Source: Geodermatophilus africanus (GTDB lineage Bacteria; Actinomycetota; Actinomycetes; Mycobacteriales; Geodermatophilaceae). Taken from it: 43,583 nt of DNA. The stretch spans positions 1 through 43,583 of the forward strand of contig NZ_FNOT01000025.1 of assembly GCF_900107105.1 (NCBI RefSeq). Reading direction: 5' to 3'. Shown piece after piece: positions 1 to 8,001 of this stretch (position 1 is its first letter; the number at the start of each line of letters is the position of its first letter). A program made the position numbers and the translations under genes. Below the pieces are notes generated by a model. It was not told the origin of the DNA. It was given only the letters and a program-made list of their open reading frames with translations, and did not search any database.

Positions 1-89
1 GAGCTCGGTCACGGTGTCCTCCTCGCTGGCGCTCGTCGTCCGAGCGCCGACAGCCGTGCCGTGTTCCCTGCGTGCCCTCGCGAGCTCGG
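1..89. other. Left-edge non-coding stretch with a short direct repeat
   Basis: No gene is recognisable here. The 14-mer GAGCTCGGTCACGG occurs at 1-14 and again at 82-95, where it overlaps the stop codon of the TetR gene at 90-92. Both copies are followed by a similar CT-rich stretch (tcctcctcg). The first copy looks like a duplicated gene end; its function is unknown. Confidence 0.4.
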
Positions 90-749
90 TCACGGGTCTT
101 CCTCCTCGTTGCGAGACACGACGCCCGAGAGTCCGGCCCAGGCGAGATCGGTCAGGTGCGCGGTGAGCTCCGCGCGGGGCATCGGGCGGTCCGCCTGCAA
201 CCACCAATCGGCAGCCGAGCGGATCAGCCCGACCAGGCCGTGGCCCCACGGGGGCGCGGCGGCGGGGTCGCGGCCGGCCTGCTCGAGGGTCACGGCGACC
301 AGCGCGGCCGCCTGGTCGCCGACGAGGTGGGAGAGGTTGGCGATCGGGTCTGCGTCCCCAGGGCCCTGGCCGGCCGGGCGGTCGGGTGCCTGGACGACGA
401 ACCGGTACAGCTCCGGGTCGCCCTCGAGGAACGCCAGGTAGGTCTCGACGGCGTTGGCGACCATCTGCCGCGGCTCGGAGGTGCTGTCGATCGACTCGCG
501 CAGCCGGGCGGTGAGGGAGGCGGCCACCCGGGCGCAGACCGCGACGTGCAGCTCGGTGCGGTCGGCGAAGTGCCGGTAGACGACGGTCTTGCTGGTGCCG
601 GCCGCCGTGGCGATCTCCTCCATGCCGACGCCAGCGCCGTGCCGGCCGACCGCGGCGATGGTGGCGTCGACCAGCTGCTCGCGGCGGGCGCGGCGGTGCT
701 CGTCCCACCGCGAGTCGCGGCGGTCGCGTCTCGACCTCTCGCCTCTCAC
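90..749 (-). CDS. TetR/AcrR-family transcriptional regulator
   Basis: This is a 219-residue predicted repressor with an N-terminal helix-turn-helix. The recognition segment (MEEIATAAGTSKTVVYRHF) is typical of TetR proteins and lies at about residues 43-61, followed by a helical ligand-binding region. It is transcribed away from the thiolase / ketoreductase / hydratase operon, so control of fatty acyl-CoA metabolism genes by an acyl-CoA-type ligand is a reasonable inference. The start is GTG at 749. Nested inverted repeats at 752-773 sit directly upstream and would serve as operator for both directions. Start choice is uncertain because no clear ribosome binding site precedes it, so a leaderless transcript is possible. 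The ligand cannot be read from the sequence. Confidence 0.85.
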   Translation of the reverse strand: MRGERSRRDRRDSRWDEHRRARREQLVDATIAAVGRHGAGVGMEEIATAAGTSKTVVYRHFADRTELHVAVCARVAASLTARLRESIDSTSEPRQMVANAVETYLAFLEGDPELYRFVVQAPDRPAGQGPGDADPIANLSHLVGDQAAALVAVTLEQAGRDPAAAPPWGHGLVGLIRSAADWWLQADRPMPRAELTAHLTDLAWAGLSGVVSRNEEEDP

Positions 750-751
750 GA

Positions 752-773
752 TACCGACGGTACCTGATACCGT
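752..773. promoter_or_regulatory. Candidate TetR operator in the divergent promoter region
   Basis: Two overlapping palindromes lie between the divergent TetR and thiolase genes: TACCG-A-CGGTA at 752-762 and ACGGTA-N5-TACCGT at 757-773. They share the half-site ACGGTA/TACCGT. TetR proteins usually bind palindromes of this size next to their own gene, so an operator controlling both directions is inferred. No binding data are available. Confidence 0.55.
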
Positions 774-845
774 GGGTTCCGCACCCTCGTCGGGACGGCG
801 TCACGCCGTGCCTGCCCCCATCCAGTGATCCGGGAGGTCACCCCG

Positions 846-2132
846 ATGGCTCCGCTGACCCGGAAGGCCGCGATCGTCGGCGGCAACCGCATCCCCTTCG
901 CCCGCTCGAACTCCGCGTACGCCCAGGCGTCCAACCAGGACATGCTCACCGCGACGCTGGACGGGCTGGTCGCCCGCTTCGGGCTGCAGGGCGAGCGGGT
1001 GGGCGAGGTCGTCGCCGGCGCCGTCCTCAAGCACTCGCGCGACTTCAACCTGACCCGCGAGGCGGTCCTCGGCTCGCGGCTGTCGGCCGCCACCCCGGCC
1101 TACGACGTGCAGCAGGCCTGCGGCACCGGGCTCGAGGCCGTGGTCCTGGTCGCCAACAAGATCGCTCTCGGGCAGCTCAAATCCGGCATCGCCGGCGGCG
1201 TCGACACCACCTCCGACGCCCCGCTGGCCATCCACGACGAGATGCGCCGCGTGCTGATCGCGCTCGGCAGCGCCAGGACCCTCCGGCAGCGGCTCGAGGC
1301 CCTCGCCGGCGTGCGTCCGGGGATGTTCGTACCCGAGACGCCGCGCAACGCCGAACCGCGCACCGGCCTGTCGATGGGTGACCACCAGGCGATCACCACC
1401 AAGCAATGGGGGATCAGCCGGGAGGAGCAGGACGAGCTGGCCGTCCGCTCGCACCAGAACCTCGCCGCCGCCTACGACCGCGGCTTCTTCGACGACCTGG
1501 TCACCCCCTACCTGGGCCTGACCCGTGACGAGAACCTGCGGCCGGACACCTCGGTGGAGAAGCTGGCGAAGCTGGCCCCGGTCTTCGGCAAGGACGACCC
1601 CGACGCCACCATGACCGCGGCCAACTCCACGCCGCTGTCCGACGGCGCCTCCGCCGTCCTGCTGGCCTCCGACGAGTGGGCCGCGTCGCGGGGGCTCCCC
1701 GTGCTGGCCCACTTCGTCGACGCGCAGACCGCCGCCGTCGACTACACCCACGGCGGCGAGGGCCTGCTGATGGCCCCGGCGTACGCCGTCCCGGTGCTGC
1801 TGGCCCGCAACGGCCTGACGCTGCAGGACGTCGATTACTACGAGATCCACGAGGCGTTCGCCTCGACGGTGCTCGCCACGCTGAAAGCCTGGGAGGACCC
1901 GGCGTTCTGCAAGGAGCGGCTGGGCCTGGACGCCCCGCTGGGCGCCATCGACCGGTCGAAGCTCAACGTCAACGGCTCGTCGCTGGCGGCCGGGCACCCG
2001 TTCGCCGCGACCGGCGGCCGGATCGTCGCCTCGCTGGCCAAGCAGCTGCACGAGGCCGGCCCGGGCACGCGCGGCCTCATCTCCATCTGCGCGGCCGGCG
2101 GCCAGGGCGTCGTCGCGATCCTCGAGTCCTGA
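846..2132 (+). CDS. Acetyl-CoA C-acyltransferase (thiolase, FadI/FadA2-like)
   Basis: A 428-residue thiolase that would cleave or form beta-ketoacyl-CoA. Family catalytic positions are visible: nucleophilic Cys92 in QQACGTGLEA, His335 in YEIHEAFAS, His384 in AAGHPFAATGG and the second Cys415 in CAAGGQG. An in-frame GTG lies at 825, but ATG at 846 is preceded by GGGAGG at 832-837 with an 8-nt spacer, so the ATG is preferred. The stop is followed after 10 bases by the ketoreductase gene, whose AAGGAG overlaps the stop codon. A thiolase, a two-domain FabG4-type reductase and a MaoC hydratase together resemble the mycobacterial fadA2 / fabG4 / htdX set, suggesting a CoA-linked fatty-acid cycle. 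Direction (degradation or synthesis) is not resolved by sequence. Confidence 0.92.
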   Translation: MAPLTRKAAIVGGNRIPFARSNSAYAQASNQDMLTATLDGLVARFGLQGERVGEVVAGAVLKHSRDFNLTREAVLGSRLSAATPAYDVQQACGTGLEAVVLVANKIALGQLKSGIAGGVDTTSDAPLAIHDEMRRVLIALGSARTLRQRLEALAGVRPGMFVPETPRNAEPRTGLSMGDHQAITTKQWGISREEQDELAVRSHQNLAAAYDRGFFDDLVTPYLGLTRDENLRPDTSVEKLAKLAPVFGKDDPDATMTAANSTPLSDGASAVLLASDEWAASRGLPVLAHFVDAQTAAVDYTHGGEGLLMAPAYAVPVLLARNGLTLQDVDYYEIHEAFASTVLATLKAWEDPAFCKERLGLDAPLGAIDRSKLNVNGSSLAAGHPFAATGGRIVASLAKQLHEAGPGTRGLISICAAGGQGVVAILES

Positions 2133-2142
2133 AGGAGCACCC

Positions 2143-3486
2143 GTGGGTGATTGGTACCGCGACTTCGCCAACTCCGGCCTCGGCTCGACCCTGGTCAGGC
2201 AGCTCGGTCTGCCCCGCCCGGCCGTGCTGCGCCGGTACGAGCCCGGCGCGCCACTGCTACCCGGCCCGGCCGTGGTCGGCACCGCCGGCGAGGGCCGGCT
2301 GCACGGCGTCCTGACCCGGGTCCTGCAGGACGCCGGTGTCCCCGTGCTCCCCGCCGTGGACGGCGACGGCGAGCGGCTGGCCGCCGTGCTGCTCGACGCG
2401 ACCGGCGGAACCTCGCCGGCCGACCTCGCCGCGGCGCACGCGTTCCTCGCCCCGGCGCTCCGGCGGCTCGGCCCGTCGGGGCGGGTGCTGGTCCTGGGCG
2501 ACCCGCCGTCCGCCGCCGGCTCCCCGACCCAGGCCGCCGCCCGGCAGGCGCTGGAGGGGCTGGTCCGCTCGGTCGCCAAGGAGCTGCGCGACGGCGCGAC
2601 GGCGAACCTGCTCCTCGTCCCCGCCGGCGCCGAGGCCGCCGTGCCCGGACCGGTCCGCTTCTTCCTCTCCGGCCGCTCGGCCTACGTCGACGGCCAGGTG
2701 GTTCCCCTGACCGCCGCCGACGTCCCGGCGGGGGAGCACGAGCAGCGCCCGCTGGCCGGGGAGGTCGCCGTCGTCACGGGCGCCGCGCGCGGCATCGGCG
2801 CGGCCATCGCGCGGGCTCTGTCCCGCGACGGTGCGCACGTGGTCGCCGTCGACGTCCCCGCCGCCGGCGACAAGCTCGCCGAGGTGGCCAACGAGATCGG
2901 CGGGACGGCGTTCCAGCTCGACATCACCGCGCCCGACGCCGGGCAGCGGCTCGTCGCGCACCTGCGGGAGCGGCACGGCGGGGTGGACGTCGTCGTCCAC
3001 AACGCCGGCATCACCCGCGACAAGCTGCTGGTCAACATGGACGCCGCCCGCTGGAGCTCGGTGATGGCGGTCAACCTGCAGGCGCAGCTCGACACCACCC
3101 AGGCGCTGCTCGACGCCGACGGCCTGCTGGGGTCCGGCGCCCGGGTGATCTGCGTGAGCTCGCAGTCGGGCATCGCCGGCAACCGCGGCCAGACGAACTA
3201 CGCGGCGTCCAAGGCCGGCGTCATCGGCATGGTGCGGGCGTGGGCGCCGGCGTTCGCCGAGCGCGGCGCGACGATCAACGCGGTCGCGCCGGGGTTCATC
3301 GTCACCGAGATGACGGCGTCGATGCCCCTCGGCACCCGCGAGATCGGCTCCCGGGTCAACTCGCTGCAGCAGGGCGGCCTCCCGGTCGACGTCGCCGAGA
3401 CGATCGCCTGGCTCTCGCAGCCCAGCGCCGCCGGGGTGAACGGCCAGGTCGTTCGGGTGTGCGGCCAGTCGTTCCTGGGGGCGTGA
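2143..3486 (+). CDS. fabG4: High-molecular-weight 3-oxoacyl-(ACP/CoA) reductase, FabG4 type
   Basis: A 447-residue two-domain short-chain dehydrogenase. The first ~200 residues form an atypical N-terminal domain. The C-terminal ~240 residues carry the full SDR signature: TGAARGIG at about 212-219, NAG in HNAGITRD, catalytic Ser340, and Tyr353/Lys357 in NYAASKAG. It would reduce 3-ketoacyl thioesters. The length matches the FabG4 class of actinobacteria rather than the ~245-residue ordinary FabG. Mycobacterial FabG4 prefers NADH, which is family knowledge. The start is GTG at 2143 with AAGGAG at 2132-2137. The TGA stop shares one base with the ATG of the MaoC gene, so the two are translationally coupled. 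Confidence 0.9.
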   Translation: MGDWYRDFANSGLGSTLVRQLGLPRPAVLRRYEPGAPLLPGPAVVGTAGEGRLHGVLTRVLQDAGVPVLPAVDGDGERLAAVLLDATGGTSPADLAAAHAFLAPALRRLGPSGRVLVLGDPPSAAGSPTQAAARQALEGLVRSVAKELRDGATANLLLVPAGAEAAVPGPVRFFLSGRSAYVDGQVVPLTAADVPAGEHEQRPLAGEVAVVTGAARGIGAAIARALSRDGAHVVAVDVPAAGDKLAEVANEIGGTAFQLDITAPDAGQRLVAHLRERHGGVDVVVHNAGITRDKLLVNMDAARWSSVMAVNLQAQLDTTQALLDADGLLGSGARVICVSSQSGIAGNRGQTNYAASKAGVIGMVRAWAPAFAERGATINAVAPGFIVTEMTASMPLGTREIGSRVNSLQQGGLPVDVAETIAWLSQPSAAGVNGQVVRVCGQSFLGA

Positions 3487-4343
3487 TGGCCCGCACCGAG
3501 CTGGGGTCCGCGCCGTCGATGCCGGTGCTGTTCGCGCGGGCCGCGGTCACCGCCCGCGGCCGCGGCGGCGACCTGCCCGACACCCGGCTGGCGCGCACCG
3601 GCGTCCGCGTGGCCGCCGTCGACCTAGCCGCCTACGACCGGGTCTGCGGCTTCCCGCTGGCCGATCCGCTGCCGGCCCCGTACCCGCACGTGCTGACCTT
3701 CCCGCTGCAGGTGGCGCTGATGAGCGACCGCGCGTTCCCGCTGGCGCTGCCGGGCCTGGTGCACGTCCGCAACCGGATCGAGGTGCTGCGACCGGTGGGG
3801 GCCGACGAGGCGCTGGACCTGGAGGTCTGGGCCGAGCGGTTCGCCCGGCACCGCAGCGGGGCGACGGTCGACCTGTGCGCGTCGGTGGCGGCCGGCGGCG
3901 CGGAGGTGTGGCGGTCGCGGTCGACGTACCTGGCCCGCGGGGCGACGGCGCCCGAGGGCGCGCCGGAGTCCGACCTGGCGGTGTCCGTCGGCGACCTGGA
4001 GCGTCCCGTCGCCACCTGGCGGGTTCCCGACGACGCCGGCCGCCGCTACGCCCGGGTCTCCGGAGACGTGAACCCGATCCACCTCTCCGGACTGACGGCG
4101 AAGGCGTTCGGCTTCAAGCGGGCCATCGCGCACGGCATGTGGGTGAAGGCCCGGGCGCTCGCGGCACTGTCGGGCCGGCTGCCCGACGCGACGGCGGTCG
4201 ACGTGGTGTTCAGGAGGCCGCTGTTCCTGCCCTCGACGGTCACGCTCGCGACCGCCCCGGTGGACGGCGGCTGGGACCTCGCCGTCCGCAACGCGGCCAG
4301 CGGCGTCGAGCACCTGGTGGGGACCGTCCGCCCGCTGCCGTGA
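3486..4343 (+). CDS. MaoC-family (R)-hydratase/dehydratase, HtdX-like
   Basis: A 285-residue double-hotdog protein. The hydratase 2 motif is in the C-terminal half (YARVSGDVNPIHLSGLTAKA, then a conserved HGMW segment), with Asp and His in the expected catalytic places. It would hydrate enoyl thioesters or dehydrate 3-hydroxyacyl thioesters, completing the three-step set with the reductase and thiolase upstream. Its ATG overlaps the preceding TGA by one base (TGATG). The frame is open further upstream, but that part lies inside the reductase gene and is a shadow. Similarity to mycobacterial HtdX (about 280 residues, next to fabG4) rests on length and context as well as motif. It is the last gene before a strong hairpin. 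Confidence 0.88.
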   Translation: MARTELGSAPSMPVLFARAAVTARGRGGDLPDTRLARTGVRVAAVDLAAYDRVCGFPLADPLPAPYPHVLTFPLQVALMSDRAFPLALPGLVHVRNRIEVLRPVGADEALDLEVWAERFARHRSGATVDLCASVAAGGAEVWRSRSTYLARGATAPEGAPESDLAVSVGDLERPVATWRVPDDAGRRYARVSGDVNPIHLSGLTAKAFGFKRAIAHGMWVKARALAALSGRLPDATAVDVVFRRPLFLPSTVTLATAPVDGGWDLAVRNAASGVEHLVGTVRPLP

Positions 4344-4345
4344 CC

Positions 4346-4394
4346 ATCGGCGGGGAGCTGCCCGACACGCCGTCCGGGGCAGCTCCCCGCCGAT
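4346..4394. terminator. Perfect 18-bp stem hairpin after the MaoC gene
   Basis: The arm at 4346-4363 is exactly complementary to the arm at 4377-4394 (GGGCAGCTCCCCGCCGAT), around a 13-nt loop. It begins three bases after the TGA of the MaoC gene and ends 42 bases before the next GTG. There is no T-tract, so it may be a U-less actinobacterial terminator or an RNA 3'-end stabiliser. Confidence 0.65.
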
Positions 4395-4436
4395 GATCGA
4401 CTGGAGGTCCGGTCGCGGTCCCGGTGAGCTGGGTCC

Positions 4437-6185
4437 GTGGAGCACACGGACCCGACCGAGCACCCGCGACCGCTGCTGCGCCGTCCCTGGACCTCGCTGG
4501 ACGGTGAGTGGGAGTTCGCCGCCGACCCCGACCTCGCCGGCTCCGTCGGCAGCGTCGCCTTCGACCGCACCATCCGGGTGCCCTACGCCCCGGAGACCCC
4601 GGCCAGCGGCGTGCACTGGACCGGCCGGCTGAACCGGGCCTGGTACCGCCGCCGGCTGCCCGGCCGCGCCGGCGACCGCCGCACCGTCCTCCACTTCGGT
4701 GCCGTCGACCGCGTCTGCGACGTGTGGGTCGGCGGCACGCACGTCGCCTCCCACGAGGGCGGCTACACGCCGTTCAGCGTCGACGTCACCGATGCGCTGG
4801 GGGACGACGGCGCCGAGCTTGTGGTCCGCGCCGACGACGACCCGCTGGACCTCGAGGCGCCGCGCGGCAAGCAGGACTGGCGCGACGAGCCGCACGCCAT
4901 CTGGTACCCGCGCACGACCGGCATCTGGCGCACCGTCTGGCTGGAGCACGTGGCGGCGCGGCGGATCGCCGACGTCCAGTGGCGCGCGGACCCGCGCCGG
5001 ATGCGCGTCGACGTCCGCGTGCAGCTCGCCGTCCCCGTCTCCGGAGCCCGGCTGCACCTGCGGCTGCGTGCCGGCGACCGGCTGCTGGTGGACGACGCGG
5101 TGCGGGTGGACGGCGCCGTCGTCGAGCGCACCGTGCAGGTGGGGGACGGCGGCATCGACGACCGCAGCCGGCTGCTCTGGTGGCCCGGCCCCGACCCGGT
5201 GCTGCTGGACGCCGAGCTGGCCCTGGTCACCGACGACGGCGAGATGCTCGACGAGGTCGAGAGCTACACGGCGCTGCGCTCGGTCGAGGTCGGCGACGGG
5301 CGGCTGCTGGTCAACACCCGGCCCGCGCCGCTGCGGCTGGTCCTCGACCAGGGCTACTGGCCCGACACCGGCGCCACCCCACCCGACGTCGCGGCGCTGC
5401 GGCGCGACCTCGAGCTGACCCGGGCGCTGGGCTTCACCGGGGCCCGCAAGCACCAGAAGACCGAGGACCCGCGCTACCTCGCCCTCGCCGACCGGAGGGG
5501 CCTCCTGGTGTGGGCGGAGATGCCCTCGGCGTACCGCCCGGGGCCGACGGCGAGCGCCCGGCTGCTGCGGGAGTGGGCCGACGTGGTGGTCGCCCACCGC
5601 GGGTACCCGAGCGTGGTGGCCTGGGTGCCGCTCAACGAGTCGTGGGGCGTGCAGGAGGCGGAGGTCGACGAGCGGCAGCGCGGGCTGATCCGGGCCATGG
5701 CCGCGACGGCGGACGCGCTCGACGGCACCCGCCCGGTCTCGGCCAACGACGGCTGGGAGACCCTCGGCGGCGACATCCTGGGCGTGCACGACTACGAGCA
5801 GGACCCCGCGGTGCTCGGCGAGCGCTACGCCACGGCCGCCGACCTCGAGCGGCTGGCCACCGGACGCCGTCTTGACGGGTACCTCGCCGACCTCGACCGG
5901 GCCGGCGTCGCCGGCCGGGCCGTCGTCCTCTCGGAGTTCGGCGGGGTGGCGCTGCGCTCCCCGGACGACGAGGGCTGGGGCTACGCCGACGCGACCTCGC
6001 CGGAGGACCTGCTGGCCCGCTACCGCGCCCAGTGGGCCGCCGTGCACGGCAGCACCGCCCTCGCCGGCGCCTGCTGGACCCAGTTGACCGACACGTACCA
6101 GGAGGTCAACGGCCTGCTGGACATGGGCCGGGTGCCCAAGGTCGACATCGAGGAGCTCCGCCGCGCCACCCTCGGGGAGGCGTGA
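4437..6185 (+). CDS. Glycoside hydrolase family 2 protein
   Basis: A 582-residue retaining glycosidase. It has an N-terminal jelly-roll sugar-binding domain (about 1-170, starting PLLRRPWTSLDGEWEF and containing the typical WYPRTTGIWRTVWLE segment). A beta-sandwich follows (about 170-290), then a TIM barrel from about 290. The predicted acid/base is Glu401 in PLNESWG and the nucleophile is Glu500 in VLSEFGG. There is no signal peptide, so it should act in the cytoplasm. GH2 covers beta-galactosidase, beta-glucuronidase and beta-mannosidase; at under 600 residues it is shorter than LacZ, and specificity cannot be fixed. The start is GTG at 4437. It stands alone between a hairpin and a palindromic repeat; the downstream ABC transporter is separated by ~270 bp, so a functional link is unproven. 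Confidence 0.9.
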   Translation: MEHTDPTEHPRPLLRRPWTSLDGEWEFAADPDLAGSVGSVAFDRTIRVPYAPETPASGVHWTGRLNRAWYRRRLPGRAGDRRTVLHFGAVDRVCDVWVGGTHVASHEGGYTPFSVDVTDALGDDGAELVVRADDDPLDLEAPRGKQDWRDEPHAIWYPRTTGIWRTVWLEHVAARRIADVQWRADPRRMRVDVRVQLAVPVSGARLHLRLRAGDRLLVDDAVRVDGAVVERTVQVGDGGIDDRSRLLWWPGPDPVLLDAELALVTDDGEMLDEVESYTALRSVEVGDGRLLVNTRPAPLRLVLDQGYWPDTGATPPDVAALRRDLELTRALGFTGARKHQKTEDPRYLALADRRGLLVWAEMPSAYRPGPTASARLLREWADVVVAHRGYPSVVAWVPLNESWGVQEAEVDERQRGLIRAMAATADALDGTRPVSANDGWETLGGDILGVHDYEQDPAVLGERYATAADLERLATGRRLDGYLADLDRAGVAGRAVVLSEFGGVALRSPDDEGWGYADATSPEDLLARYRAQWAAVHGSTALAGACWTQLTDTYQEVNGLLDMGRVPKVDIEELRRATLGEA

Positions 6186-6227
6186 GGCGGCGGTCACCGT
6201 CGGCGTCCGACCGGCCCCCCTCGTGTC

Positions 6228-6294
6228 GATCATGGGGTTGTTGCGCGTCGACACCCCGGGAGGCGGCGTGTCCCGCGGCAACGACCCCATGATC
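6228..6294. repeat. Palindromic intergenic repeat, family A, copy 1
   Basis: A 67-bp element with arms GATCATGGGGTTGTTGC (6228-6244) and GCAACGACCCCATGATC (6278-6294), which differ from perfect complementarity at one position (a G-U pair in RNA). The GC-rich centre contains shorter inverted segments. Three further copies lie at 15065, 32853 and 33943. This copy sits between the glycosidase and the transporter operon. Confidence 0.85.
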
Positions 6295-6459
6295 ATCGAG
6301 GGGGAGGGGGGAGGGTCGGGCGCGCGGTCACGGGGGAGCGTGCGATCCCGTTCCGTCTCGGTCACGGCGAGGCAACGATCGCCGTCCCGACCTGCGAGCC
6401 GGGACGGTCCGGGCCAGGGTCGGGCACAGACCGCGACAGTCGAGCCGCCGGAGGTCCCC

Positions 6460-8001
6460 GTGCGCAGCAACCGACTCCTGCCCGTGCTCGCCGCCGGTGC
6501 CCTGGTGCTCAGCGCCTGCGGCGGAGGCGGGGAGAGCGTCGACACCGGAGCCGGGGGAGGCGGAGACGGCGGTGGCGGAGGCGGCGACACGCTGGTCGCG
6601 GCGGTGGCCGCCCAGCCCGACCAGTTCGACCCGCACGTGACGACGGCCTACCCGAGCTTCCAGGTGCTGGAGAACGTCTACGACACCCTCGTGGTCCCCA
6701 ACGCCGAGGACCTCACGATGGAACCGAGCCTCGCCGAGAGCTGGGAGCCCAGCGAGGACCAGCTGACCTGGACGTTCACGCTCCGCGAGGGGGTGACCTT
6801 CCACGACGGCAGCGAGTTCGACTCCGCCGACGTCGTCTACTCGTACAACCGGATCATCGACGAGGACCTGACCAACGCCGATCGGTTCGCCAACGTCGCC
6901 GCGGTCGAGGCGCCCGACCCGCAGACCGTGGTGATCCGGCTCAGCCAGCCGACGCCCAACCTGCTGGAGCGGATCGGCGCGTTCAAGGGCATGGCGATCC
7001 TGCCGGAGAACGCCGCGGAGGACATCGACCTCACCACCGAGGCCAACGGCACCGGCCCGTTCCAGCTGGAGAGCTCCGACGCCAGCAGCACCGTGCTGAC
7101 CGCCTACGCGGACCACTGGGGCGGGGCGCCGAGCGTCGGCGGGGTCGAGTTCCGCTACATCACCGAGCCGGCCGCGGCGTTGACCGCGCTGCAGAACGGC
7201 GAGGTGCAGTGGACCGACAACGTCCCGCCGCAGCAGATCGAGTCGCTCGGGGGCGACGACACCGTCGAGCTCCAGACGACGCCCAGCGTGGACTACTGGT
7301 ACCTGTCCATGAACTACGGGCGGCCGCCGTTCGACAACCGCGACGTGCGGCGGGCGATCTCCTTCGCCATCGACCGCGAGGCGGTCGCCGAGGCGGCGTG
7401 GTTCGGCGCGGCCCAGCCCAACCAGACGGCCATCCCGGAAGCAAGTTCCTTCTACCTCGACTACGCACCGTTCCAGCCCGACCCCGACCAGGCCCGCCAG
7501 CTGCTCGAGCAGGCCGGGGTCCAGACCCCGCTGACCATGGGCCTGATGGTCACCGACCAGTTCCCGGAGACGGTGACCGCCGCCCAGGTGATCGCCAGCC
7601 AGCTCGAGCCGGTCGGGATCGACGTGCAGATCGAGACGCTCGACTTCGCCACCTGGCTGGATCGGCAGGGAGCGGGCGACTACGACGCGTTCTACCTCGG
7701 CTGGCTGGGCAACCTCGACCCGGCGGCCTTCTACCAGGACCAGCACGTCACCGACGGGACGAACAACTACCAGGGCTACAGCAACCCGCAGGTCGACCAG
7801 CTGCTCCAGGCCGGAGCGGTCGAGCCCGACGAGGCCGCCCGCAAGCAGCTCTACGACCAGGCCGCGCAGCTCATCGTCGACGACGTCTCCTACCTGTACC
7901 TCTACAACCCGCCCGTGGTGCAGGCGTGGGTGCCGGGGCTGTCGGGCTACCAGATCCGGGCCGACAAGGCGGTCAACTTCGAGGCGGTGGAGCTGCCCTG
8001 A
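6460..8001 (+). CDS. Peptide-type ABC transporter substrate-binding lipoprotein (SBP family 5)
   Basis: A 513-residue extracellular binding protein. The N-terminus is a lipoprotein signal with lipobox LSAC (Cys about residue 20), followed by a Gly-rich linker (about 21-45) and the SBP_bac_5 fold (for example LTWTFTLREGVTFHDGSEF, then VDYWYLSMNYGRPPFDNRDV). Such proteins deliver oligopeptides, dipeptides, nickel or related solutes to Dpp/Opp permeases. GTG at 6460 is chosen because GGAGG at 6450-6454 precedes it and it begins the signal peptide; the open frame extends upstream through a palindromic repeat and is not coding there. Its TGA overlaps the CTG start of the first permease gene. The substrate is unknown. 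Confidence 0.93.
   Translation: MRSNRLLPVLAAGALVLSACGGGGESVDTGAGGGGDGGGGGGDTLVAAVAAQPDQFDPHVTTAYPSFQVLENVYDTLVVPNAEDLTMEPSLAESWEPSEDQLTWTFTLREGVTFHDGSEFDSADVVYSYNRIIDEDLTNADRFANVAAVEAPDPQTVVIRLSQPTPNLLERIGAFKGMAILPENAAEDIDLTTEANGTGPFQLESSDASSTVLTAYADHWGGAPSVGGVEFRYITEPAAALTALQNGEVQWTDNVPPQQIESLGGDDTVELQTTPSVDYWYLSMNYGRPPFDNRDVRRAISFAIDREAVAEAAWFGAAQPNQTAIPEASSFYLDYAPFQPDPDQARQLLEQAGVQTPLTMGLMVTDQFPETVTAAQVIASQLEPVGIDVQIETLDFATWLDRQGAGDYDAFYLGWLGNLDPAAFYQDQHVTDGTNNYQGYSNPQVDQLLQAGAVEPDEAARKQLYDQAAQLIVDDVSYLYLYNPPVVQAWVPGLSGYQIRADKAVNFEAVELP

Noticed and set aside
801..2579. A 592-codon minus-strand frame over the thiolase gene
   Set aside because: The plus strand encodes a complete thiolase with catalytic residues; the antisense product has no recognisable domain.
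6223..6459. N-terminal extension of the substrate-binding protein
   Set aside because: It would translate a palindromic intergenic repeat; the GTG at 6460 has a ribosome binding site and begins a lipoprotein signal.
3624..6590. A 988-codon open frame on the minus strand
   Set aside because: It runs opposite the MaoC and glycosidase genes, has low-complexity composition typical of antisense frames in GC-rich DNA and crosses intergenic hairpins.
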